Source: Ptychodera flava (taxonomy: Eukaryota; Hemichordata; Enteropneusta; Ptychoderidae). Taken from it: a stretch of 64,000 bases of DNA. Every line of letters begins with the position of its first letter. Position 1 is the stretch's first letter. Shown one piece after another: positions 36,337 through 48,400 of this stretch. The notes under the pieces were generated by a model. The model saw only the letters and a list, made by a program, of their open reading frames with translations. It ran no database searches and was not told the DNA's origin. Made by a program: the position numbers and the translations under genes. The DNA lies in NCBI RefSeq assembly GCF_041260155.1, contig NC_091946.1, positions 19,061,353 through 19,125,352 of the forward strand, in the 5' to 3' direction.

Positions 36337-37059
36337 TTATAGAAATGCATAGAAAGTACAAAGTAACAAGAGCGTAAAATTAAACCCTACAGAAGAACCA
36401 CTGCACCGGAAGAACGAACATATCTCTTCCGCTTCGCGTCGCCGGCGTAATCCTTGTGCGTCATTGAACCCCCTGAAACAAAAGAAATGAAAAATTCAGG
36501 TAAAAAGTAAGGAAATATTGATAGACTTTTGAAGAAACGCGTTACACTTTATACTTAGAAAATCTTTCCCGTAACTTATAACATTTCGTTTGCCTTGTAG
36601 CATTTGGATATACACGGGCGACAATTACGATTTGTAATTTTGATTTGTTTATAGTCTCCGATACATGCGAAACCCACTTAAGGTTTGTAGTCCTAATATT
36701 TCCGTTTTCATTAATGGTGCTACATTTTGATGGCGAAACATCACTGTCTTTGGGGATTTAGGGAACCTCCGTCGCCGATAACAGCGTGATCCATTTTGCA
36801 TAAATTCGTGTCGTGTCTCTGTCTTGTCACGTGATGGGTGATATGTAGTTTGTACATAAAGTGGATTGACGTTTTTAAGTGCAGCCGGTTTAAATTCTAA
36901 TATAATATTACCGCACGTCTGTATTCTTTTTCTTTGGTAGCCCGCATGTTCTAATTGTAATCGCAATTGTTTATTTGCATTTCATCCGGCCCACTAGGGG
37001 ATTTGTTTACGTTTCAAGGAATCCGTCCCATACATATGTTTATATATATATGTTTATAT

Positions 37060-37153
<94 letters not shown>

Positions 37154-40100
37154 GATATATGTCTTTGGGAATAGAACAAGAAAATGCAGTTGACATTGAA
37201 AACAAAAACAAATAATCAAAAGTTACAGATACTGACCCTCTTTCACCATAGCTAGATCTTAAAGTTACGAATTGGAACACTTACGTAAAATTCTTACACG
37301 TTGACCCGGATGGAAACTTCAGATTGAGTTTGTCTTGGAGTGCCTTAATTGAACCTTTACCACAGGTTTCAATTCTACGCAGGGAAAGCAAAAGTCAGGT
37401 TTAATAGATAAATAAGCAATCTCCGATCACATGTTAATAACGAATTACTTTTTAATGTAGTATATGCGTTTCGAAAATGAAAGACTCAAACTTTTGCTCA
37501 AACTTTCCTAAACGATACTTTCAGTCATTTTCTTACCAAATCAACAATAAAAATCGGGGTCACCGTGCAAAGTTTGGAACTAATTACACAACATTTTGCA
37601 ATATTTGAAATTCAAAATGGCCGCCCTTCCTGTGTTAACTCTATGGGTATTTTCGAAAAACTAAGACAGTGAAAGTTTATATTTCTCCAAAAGCTTTAAA
37701 ATGAGCACCCAAATGTACAAGTGGTGAATCGGAAAGAATTAAAGAAATTTGAGAGTCGACTTCATGTCCCCCAAGGCGCGTTCTGCTTTTTAATAAAAAA
37801 AGACATTATCAAAACAATCATAATATGTGGCATAAAACCGTGTTATATGACGTATGACGTCAGAGTGAAATATAAATTTAGACTGGGCTCTGGCCCTGTA
37901 CTTAAAGGACCAGTAGCTGTAACATTCGATGATTTTATTTCATTGTCTATGTTTTAATCTCAACTGCAGTTATTCTTGTCCTACTCCCCAAAGCATGCTG
38001 AGATATCCATTGTAGAGCTTCTTAACCTAGCCTGTACATATGTAGGCTGCACTGTTATTGTTAACACGTACGTAAATTCTGGTCCAGTCTAGAATTCAAA
38101 TGTAAACAATAACAGTACATTTTACACGTGGAGATGCTGTGTTGACACGATGAAAAGTTTGTGTTTCAACATGCTTTCGGCAGTAGAACAAGAACTTGAG
38201 GTTGACATGCAAAGCCAAAATAGTGAAAAAACATAAACGATTACAGCTACTGACCCTTTTATTGTTGCTCAAACAGATTTGAATTTCATGTCAAGGAGTT
38301 GCATGTCTAGCTTTAAATTTTGACTCCCGTTCCTTGCATTAAGCCCCACTAGCTGCAGCTCTTGAACATTTGTTAACCTCAAAATATCTTCCAATTCTCT
38401 CATGGCTTTCTTTGAACTCTACCCTCTGAAGGGATATTGTATATTATAGCCCAAACATGGGACTATGTGCCCGAAGGTAGGTGACCGTTTGCCCGACGTA
38501 AGGAGGGCAAATGGTCTCCTGCCCCGAGGGTACATAGTCCCTTGTTTGGGCTATAATGTTTTTGTTACATGCCTTTCTTACTCAGTTTGCACCAAAAATA
38601 TTTACATTGGTAAATGATAATCAAATGCTTTTATTTCCATCTTAGACGAAAAACCGTTAAAAATGGAACGATTTTTACCATGGAATGGCGCATTGATATA
38701 TTTAAACTACTGGTATGCGGTTTATCAATTTTTTTCTGCAAAATTTTTCAAAAACTGGATTTCCTATGCAAAACCTGAAATTTCAACATTTTTACATCAA
38801 AAAGTTTTCAGGTTGAAAATAGTTCAGGTTCACTTTCAGTCCAGTGATGACTATGCGGCCCGCGACGTCATGGACAAGTTACGATTGAATCCTATTGAGC
38901 GCGCGACGTTCGATATACGAGGCATGTAATAAAGGCTTTTACTGCATTAGGAAACCATTCCTTGGTGAAACATTTGACAAGTAAATTAATATTTTAGCGC
39001 TCATTTTGATTTCCCGCCATTTTCAAACATTGGCAATTTTACAATGGAAACAGAACAAACAATGCCTCAGTTGAAGACATTCACCCCTATGCATTACATT
39101 GGACCACTCTGTGCAGTGTATGTGGAGATTTCAGTGTAGATATGCACAGTATCAGCGGTTTTTGCTTTTCCTCATGGGGTACGATTTAATGTTTGGGCAA
39201 ACATTGAATCGCAATGTAATCTTTATCTTGTTCAAAATTGTATGTGCAGTCCCAGCGGGTAGTTTATACTAAGTTTATACACACACCTAAAATACTATCT
39301 TGTTCAAAATTGTATGTGCAGTCCCAGCGGGTAGTTTATAATAAGTTTATACACACATCTAAACTAGTATATTCTTACAAACTTACTTTAGCTTGAAAGT
39401 AAAATGTTGGGTACACACTTGGGGATAGGTTCGGGTTAGAGAGAGACAGAATAGGCCGGAGACAGCTTTGTATTGTGTCTTAGTATGACCAAGTTCAAAT
39501 CTATACCTTTATTACTATCACAGTGCTAAAAATACAGCTAGTGGGGCTTTAACTATAGCAATTGTTAAGGAACGTATATGGGTAGTCACAGTGCAGAATT
39601 TTTTGAATAAAATGTGTCATGTCCGGCTGAAGATTATGCTGAGGAAAGAACATCACATCCCCTTTATATTCTAAAAACTTACATATTTTCCGTTGAGTAC
39701 ATGACGTGGATATGGACTTTCTGCACGATGGACTCATCTAGGTTTGGCAGTTCGTACAGCATAAAGTAACTGAAAGTATATACAACAAGTCATTGACAAT
39801 GACATAGTCCCCACTTGTAATAGGAGTATTAGTCTTGAGGGGGCAGGGAAATGAGGTCATTAAGAAGTATCACTAAAGTGTATATGTTCAGATCTATGGA
39901 CACATAGGTCTATGTCATTGTTCCCAATTTGAAACAAGAGGCATGTCTAAGTTATGGTTCTAAATCGGGAAAAAAGATCAAACCTCTAGCTGTATTGGCC
40001 TGCCAAGAAATACATATGTGCATAATAAATGAGGTACAAGATGTGACATCTTAAGGTCTACTATCCTATCAAAATTGAAGCGTAAAGAACTTGTGGTTAC

Positions 40101-42401
40101 TGAGTTATGCATATATATGCATATTCAAGGTCAAAGGTCATCAAGGTCACGTGACATTTTGAAAAAAAAACATTGTATTGCTAATTAATCCATATATGCC
40201 AAAATTCAGACCTCTAGCTCTATTGGCTTGCCCACAATTATATATGGGCATAATTAACAAGGTAAAGCATGTGTTGTCATAAGGTCTCCCATCCTACTAA
40301 ATATAAAGGACATAGCACTTGTGGTTACTTATTTATTGACATAATCGTGTATTTTAGGTAAAAGGTTATCGAGGTCACATGACATTTTGTCAAAAAATTT
40401 CTATCCTATAGTCTATTCCTATATACTAAAAATCATACATTTACCTCTTTTGGCTTGTTCAAAATTAGATATGCACATAATGAATGAGGTACAATATGTG
40501 GCGTCATAAGGTGTCCCATCATACCAAATATGAAGGGTGTAGCACTTGTGGTTCCTGAGTTATGGACAAATATGTATATTTGAGGTCAAAGGTCACCGAA
40601 GTCACGTGACATTTTGTCAAAAAAATTGTATTGCTAAGTTATCCCTACATACCAAAAATCAGACCTCTAGCTCTATTGGCTCGCTCAAAATTAGATATGC
40701 ATATAATTAATGAGGAACAATATGTGGCGTCATAAGGTGTCCCATCATACCATATATGAAGGGTGTAGCACTTGTGGTTACTGAGTTATGGACAAATATG
40801 TATATTTGAGGTCAAAGGTCACCAAGGTCACGTGACATTTTGTCAAAAAAATTGTATTGCTAAGTTATCCCTATATACCAAAAATCAGACCTCTAGCTCT
40901 ATTCGCTCACTCAAAATTAGATATGTGCATAATTAATGAGGTACAATATGTGGCGTCATAAGGTGTCCCATCATATCAAATATGAAGGGTGTAGCATTTG
41001 TGGTTTCTGAGTTTTGGACAAATATGTATATTTGAGGTCAAAGGTCATTGAGGTCACATTACATTTTTTCAAAATAATTGTATTGCTAAGTTATCCCTAT
41101 ATACCAAAAATCACACCTCTAGCTCTTTCGGCTCGCTCAAAATTACATATGCGCATAATGAATGAGGTACAATATGTGGCGTCATAAGGTGTCCCATCAT
41201 ACCAAATATGAAGAGTGTAGCACTTGTGGTTACTGAGTTATGCACAAATATGTATATTTGAGATCAAAGGTCATTGAGATCACTTGACATTTTGTCAAAA
41301 AAATTGTATTGCTAAGTTATCCCTACATACCAAAAATCAGACCTCTGGCTCTATTGGCTCGCTCAAAATTAGATATGCACATAATTAATGAGGTACAATA
41401 TGTGGTGTCATAAGGTGTCCCATCATACCAAATATGAAGGGTGTAGCATTAGTGATTACTGAGTTATGGACAAATATGTATATTTGAGGTTAAAGGTCAC
41501 CGAGGTCACGTGACATTTTGTCAAAAAAATTGTATTGCTAAGTTTTCCATATATACCAAAAATCAGACCTCTAGCTCTATTGGCTCGCTCAAAATTAGAT
41601 ATGCACATAATTAATGAGGTACAATATGTGGCGTCATAGGGTGTCCCATCATACCATATATGAAAGGTTTACCACTTGTGGTTACTGAGTTATGGACAAA
41701 TATGTATATTCGAGGTCAAAGGTCACCAAGGTCACATGACATTTTGTCAAAGTGTCTGAGATATCTGCGTGAACGGATGGACTCACGGACTGACATGACC
41801 CAATCTATGAGCCCCCTGGACTTTATCTGTGGGGACTAAAAACTGTGTCACTGCATCCTTTTTGCAATATGAATACGATGAGAAACTAAATTTTTATTTA
41901 TCTTGGCCTATACATGGGAGCCTATGTACTGGCTTATACATGGGAGTCTATGGTCTGCCTTATACATGGGAGTCTATGGACTGCCTTATACATGGGAGTC
42001 TATGGTCTGCCTTATACATGGGAGTCTATGGTCTGCCTTATACATGGGAGTCTATGGAGGTGAAAACTAAAAAGTCCTCTACCACGGCCAAATTTGATCG
42101 CATTGTGAAACAAATCGACGTGCATCTGTATGAGGTATGGTACTATCCTTGTACCAAGTTTGAACGAAATCGCTCCAGGCGTCTCTGAGATATCTGCGTG
42201 AACGGACGGACGCACGGACGCACGGACATGACCAAACCTATAAGTCCCCCCGGACGGTGTCCGTGGGGACTAAAAAGTGTACATTAAGATATCTATTGTT
42301 TTCATCTGGGTGTTTTATTAAGCTCCCTAGGGGTGCTATTGTTATCAACTATTATCTTCAGTAATATTATGTTCAGTAATAGGATGCGATACTTGTCGTA
42401 C

Positions 42402-42480
<79 letters not shown>

Positions 42481-45400
42481 CACATATAATAAATTATATA
42501 TTATATATACTATGATATATTAAGTATTTTTAGTGTATGTACGTATGTATGTATGTATGTACGTACGTAGCAAAACGTCTTCAGTGGTGTTGCAGTAATC
42601 TTTATGATGAATCCATGGTTATCATTTCTTCCAAGAAAATAAAATCGATACGTGCCGTCATTTCAATATACCTTTCTACCCTTTGCATCTGTAGGTTATC
42701 ACATTTAGTTGCTTTGTTAGAGCAAAAATCTGTCTGTCGGCACTATAAATGGTTTCTCACCTTTGTGCATCTACTGCCACCTCTCCGTTTCCTTTTGCAC
42801 CGTCTAGAAGGACTTGCACGTGACATGATGCCGCCTTGGCAAACTTATCAAAAGAGGGAAACCAATGTTGTCAATGAAGTTACAAGAATACTTGTTTCTG
42901 CATTAGACACTTCAATGAAACAGTGTCGCCTTTTTCTGTCAATTGAGGGTGTGGTTCTGAAGGGGAAATAAAGAATCAGCTGAGGTAGCGGAGAACATTT
43001 GTGATGAAAAGCCCAGATTTGTATGTTTCTCCTTTGTCGGGTTGAGGCGTATTTTGCTGTGTTTGACGAACTATAAACAATATGCCTTACTGTTATGTAT
43101 TTCTGTCGAAATTTTGTCTCTGTATAGTTTGTCTCGACGCAATATCGGGGAGTAAAAACGCTCATGAACAATTTAGTAAATATGTATGCAGTACTGTCAG
43201 TCTCTCAGAGACAAATTTGTTGGAATTTCAAGGGTCATCGTTGCTTTCTATGCCAACTTCAGTTTCGTGTTTTACTTCCAAAAGCCTGTTGAAACACCTA
43301 TTATTTAGCTTTCCAATACAGACTTGTACAATGCACTTTAACATTGTTACATTTGAATTCTAGTCCGGACCAGACTTCACTTGTCAAAAATAACAAATCA
43401 GTGCAGTTTAATACACATGTGCAGGCCGAGTTAAAAACCTGAATAATGTATATTTCAACATGCTGACGGAGAGTAGAACAAGAAACTGCTATTGACATTA
43501 AAACAGCGAAAAAATCATTAAAAGTTATATCAGCTACTAACCCATTCACATAGAAAGTGCACCTGTGATAAATCATAGGTGCGTCTTTCGCAGCTGTTAT
43601 AATTTCAAAATCTTTGTAGTACATGATGGGCTTGATAGTTGACAAGTATATAGCTCAAAAGATTGTCGGAATTACTTTAAAAACTCAATAAAAATGTGTT
43701 TTTTCTAAACTTTAGGCAGTTCTCTTTTTTATAGGTGGAAACTTCTACGGCACTTCATGGGTTAAATTTGTCAGATGGCAGTAGCTCACCTCAATAGACG
43801 CCTGTTGCCAGAAAGCGCACTTTGAAGTACAGTGCGGACGGAAGCAATCATCCTTATCGGGGCATTCACCGTGATTGATACCCGGATGCTCCGGCTGACC
43901 ACACCATGCATCGACTGTATTCATTATGTAGCCAGTCAGTGTATGCTCCAAGGTCACGTACGGAATAAAGCAAGAGTGGGTTTCATTGTAGGGTCCCGGG
44001 CCCGAGTAGAACATTGTCTGCTTGAACAAAAGGGATAAAAATGGGCCAACTTGCAGCGATTTTGAAGCTGTTATCCAATTGGTTGGCAGAATCTTACCAT
44101 TATAATTGAATAATACAAATATACTCCCTAAGTTGCTGTGAATTGTGACAATCGACCAATCAGATATAACCTTGCAAACACACTGCAAGTCAGTCGTGAA
44201 AATACGGTGTCATGATACCTGCGCCGTGTATTAAGTGATTTTCGTTTAAAGCGACAACTTTATTCAACCTTCGCAATCAAACAAAACTTTTCCATTAAAC
44301 GAGTTACCTCAACTGCGTGTATTATAACGGAATGCGATGAGACAGAAAATGGCCATCAAAATATGCTTTACATCTGTCATCAGTGACATAGTATACCGTA
44401 CCTTTCCTTCATGCCGGAAAATGCCGAGAGAGTTTGACCGGTTAAGAAGGGCTTGACTACGCAGTTTCTGCGTAGTGAAGCTTCATTACGTATTCATGGT
44501 GACCCCTGGCCAGCTGTCAATAACTTTGGGGCTTTTGTCTTTTGGCCTGCTTTGCATATGCGTCGTTGGACACGACCTGCCAATCACCCAGGTAGTCAAT
44601 TAAACTATTAATTGACTGTTTACCGACCCAATTAACACTATCCAGCAGTATCAGTCATATTTTAATCGCGTGGCCCGGGTGGGCACAACGTAGGAACGCG
44701 TGTATTTCTGTGTGTACGTTTCACTTGTGGTGTTGTTTGTACCATCGTGTGTCCTTGTTTCACCTACAGCATTACCTTCAAGGTGACAGGCTTACTATTA
44801 ATGTTCAGTATCATTGCACCGAGTTCTGCCCACGGTGAAAACCACCTGTTTTGCCTACTAATTACTGCCCGTCGCTGCCCGTCCTGAATGTAGCCTATCT
44901 ATAGCTACAGTAATCACATAAATCATTATCATGTTTTGATATATACTCCTAAATTGTAAGTTTGATCAAAATCGAGACCACATTCAAGGGCTATGCAGAC
45001 TGTCCATGTAAGCACACACAGTGACAAGAAGGCGGCAAACACCTACTCACCAAGCACATCGAATCGGCGAAAAGAAGCATAAAAGCTAGGCTTATCGCCA
45101 AAACAAACGCGCCAAGCGCTAACAAAAACCCATACCAAGCGGCCCTTTCAGGGCCACCAAATACTCCAAAAAGGGAACTACCAAAAAATACGATAAGATG
45201 ACATAGAGCACACAAACACTTAAAAGAAATAACAAAAATCGTACACATAACAAACAACTGAAACACAACATTAAATACAAAATAAACAATCACCGTAACG
45301 TAACAGAAAACCTGGCCGTGGAAATAAATCAGCTATTTCCAAAGAAAAGCCGACAACAACATGAAATTCAACAACAACCTATCATCGCTCAAACTATGAA

Positions 45401-48400
45401 ACTCCGAAAAATAGTACTAGGCAAAAGCCTCTAAAATTCATTCGGACACCAACAAAACCAACAGAATAAAACCACCTCAGGATTTCAACAAATAAAGTCG
45501 TATAATGTGACTACGCTACATCGTGAGACACAAACAATCGCAACAACACCAATTCAATTTCAAAGAAAAGTCAAATTGGACTCCACGAACAACAAAAAAA
45601 CAAAAACTTGAAAGCTATCTGAAGCTGCTAAACTCGCACTTCTAGAGATACCCTTCAAACAAGGAAACAAAACATGTCGCGTGCCAAAAGAATCGCGATA
45701 AACCAGCTTGCAAACATTGGACAAATTTTGGGAAATAACCCTTCGACAAGGGTCGGTTTTTCGTTATTGTCAACACAAACGATTACGTACTCGAATGCGA
45801 AGGGCAATTACGTAACACTCAGTATTATACACAACAAGCCAGAACAAACAGTAAACAAAGTAAATGAACTATTAATTAAATGTACGAGAACAAGCACATC
45901 AACCAGGATACTTGTAAGTATCTTGATCCAATAAACATAAAATCCGTACCCCGCAGTGGTACTTATTGCCTAAAAATTCACAAACCTCCGCAAAAATCTA
46001 AAAGACACACCAGTCAAAACAAAATTTACCGAAGTAAAGAAATATAGAACAAACTAACCGAACCACCAAACGGACTCACAACGTGACCAAAATTAATATA
46101 CTTGCCTCGCTAATCGGAAAGCAAGACCACTAAAATGCATTAAAATAAATTTTCACAAACACAAACTAAGGAAAGAATCTACACTGCGACTGATGAGAAA
46201 CCACACTCGGGTTTCGAAACGCAAGCGTCAAAGGGCGACTCTATCAACTTTTGTAACAACATAGGTCCGGCTGCGTCTCGCCATAAGTTTTCCCCACACA
46301 AAGAAAACATTACCGTACACACTAATCCAAACTTCTCTACAAATATCCAAAGCGAAACAAACATTTCATTAACACAAACAATCGGATAAGAATGTAGGAA
46401 CACATTTTCGAAACGAATCAAACACAAACTCGACACAAAAACATTTAGGATAGTTAGGTGGGGAGCCTGTTTCACATTTTTTACATCTCGCTATACTGTC
46501 TATGATTCTAAAAATAAAGTCATCTGCCACTTTTTCTGTATACGCGGTTTGGCAAAACTCATCTCTTCAATCGAAAGTCGGGCGATTTCATGGTTCTTTG
46601 GGGCACTTAAGTGTACGTCGAGCTTAAGGAATGTAGTTACATTCGCGATGTTTTATTCGAAAATTATTTTTCCTTCAAGGGCAAATGCACATAATTTATG
46701 CTGTTGGAAAATACTGGCCGCTCATAAACAAGACAATAAACTCAATATATGTGCATTTTTACTTATATTGTCAAAGTACCACCGACACCCACAAAAAACC
46801 AAATGGTTCAGTCCAGGTATTTGCAACTCTGCCATCCGACTGGTCAACAGGAAATCAACCATAGGTGTCTTTTGGCACGCGTATACGCCAGTCACCTAGG
46901 CGACGGTAATCTGCACCACTTATCACCATCGGGAAGGTACTCCTCCCCATATACCACTGGTGATCCCACCCTCAAGGCACTGCGTCATTCGACCAAGCAT
47001 TGTTATTGTAATTTCCTGCATAAAATTAACAGCGAGGTCAACCGGTCAAACTCTCTCGGCATTTTCTCTCATGTTCGGGTACAGACTGTTGAGCTTCTTC
47101 ACAATATTGTTGATACTCTTCTCTCACGATGCATGGTTCTTTGTAGGCAAAGGCACTGTGAAAAGACTTCCATAGGTCATCGCAATTCTTGTCCTCGCTG
47201 AAAGAGAAGTACAAGTGCCATTTGATTTCCGCAGAGATCATACAAGAGAGAGAACACAGCCGCGATCATCCAAAATGCCAGCTGCAAGAAACTCAACTCT
47301 CCTCGGCAAATGTATTGTCATAAGACGCTTGTCATCCTATAGTTAATTTATATTAACCATAGCTTAACCTTTTCCTGTGTTAAAGACAGTCATTTATGTT
47401 ATTTATGGTATTTCAGGATTTGAATTTTGAATTTGGATTTGAATTTTGTTTTTGAACGCATTGTCAGTAAGACCATAGAAAAAACGACCGAGGTCTATGG
47501 TGAGACCGATGCATTATTTGTCAAAATTGTCACCACTTATGACTTAAACTTCCTTGCATCTTCAGGTTTGTTAGTGGTCTCTGCATAATGCCTTGTGAGG
47601 CAGAATTGTCGAAACACCTTTGGGATGTGAAATCCAAAATTAAATACAACCCAGTCTGCATTCATAGTCGATTCTATCATAGACAGTCGGGAAGGACTGT
47701 TTCTATTCAGAATTAATGTGCCTAAGATATGCAATTTTTGCCTGACAGAGAAATGACACTAATTATTAAGCGTTCTGAGATGTCGAAAATGTCTACACAA
47801 GAACAAACACTACAAGGTCAAGCTACCGGCATATGTAGCACCTAAAAGGTGCGACCGAATTATAAATATAAGTATTTATACGAAATAAACTAACAAATGC
47901 ACTAAATTCGAGTAACAGGCACTCAAAAAAGTAAGCAATTTTTAATTTTTTAATTTGTCTAAATGTATCTGTCTGTCTGTCCCTCTGTCTGTCAGTCTAG
48001 ATGGGCGAGTGTTTGCACACACGATCTTGTGTGTGTTATGTTTTTGTAAAAACGAAAGAAGCGTACGTAAACACTGTTTATTTTCAAGTCTGGGCCGTTG
48101 TCATGTATTCTCACCTCAGCGGACAGGAACTAGTGTGATCTCGGCATTTCTCTTTGTAGATATCTTCCAAGTACTCGGGCGTTTTATCCTTGTTTGTTTT
48201 TGTCAAAGTGTACCGCCTGGAATTACGAGACAACGCCAAACAATACCGCATTAATCACAAATTATGTCATAAACTAGACGTCAATTGTCATAAATCAGAT
48301 GTCAGTTGCCTGTAAACTGTAATCCACTTTGTTCAAAGGCTGCATAAATTACGGAACTTCAGACAGGACTATTATTGAAATGGGTTCAAGGCAGGCAATG

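Noticed and set aside
39960-41752. CRISPR-like regular repeat array
   Set aside because: Units are 226 bp without unique spacers, in an animal intron; this is a satellite.
41829-42188. 119-codon open frame
   Set aside because: Its middle is the 27-bp tandem repeat, whose period is a multiple of three; it lies inside a mobile element within an intron.
44402-47197. Alternative view: cyclase A exon 3 ends in the transposon by design
   Set aside because: The exact restoration of frame, donor and paralogous residues when the element and one CATG are left out is better explained by insertion.
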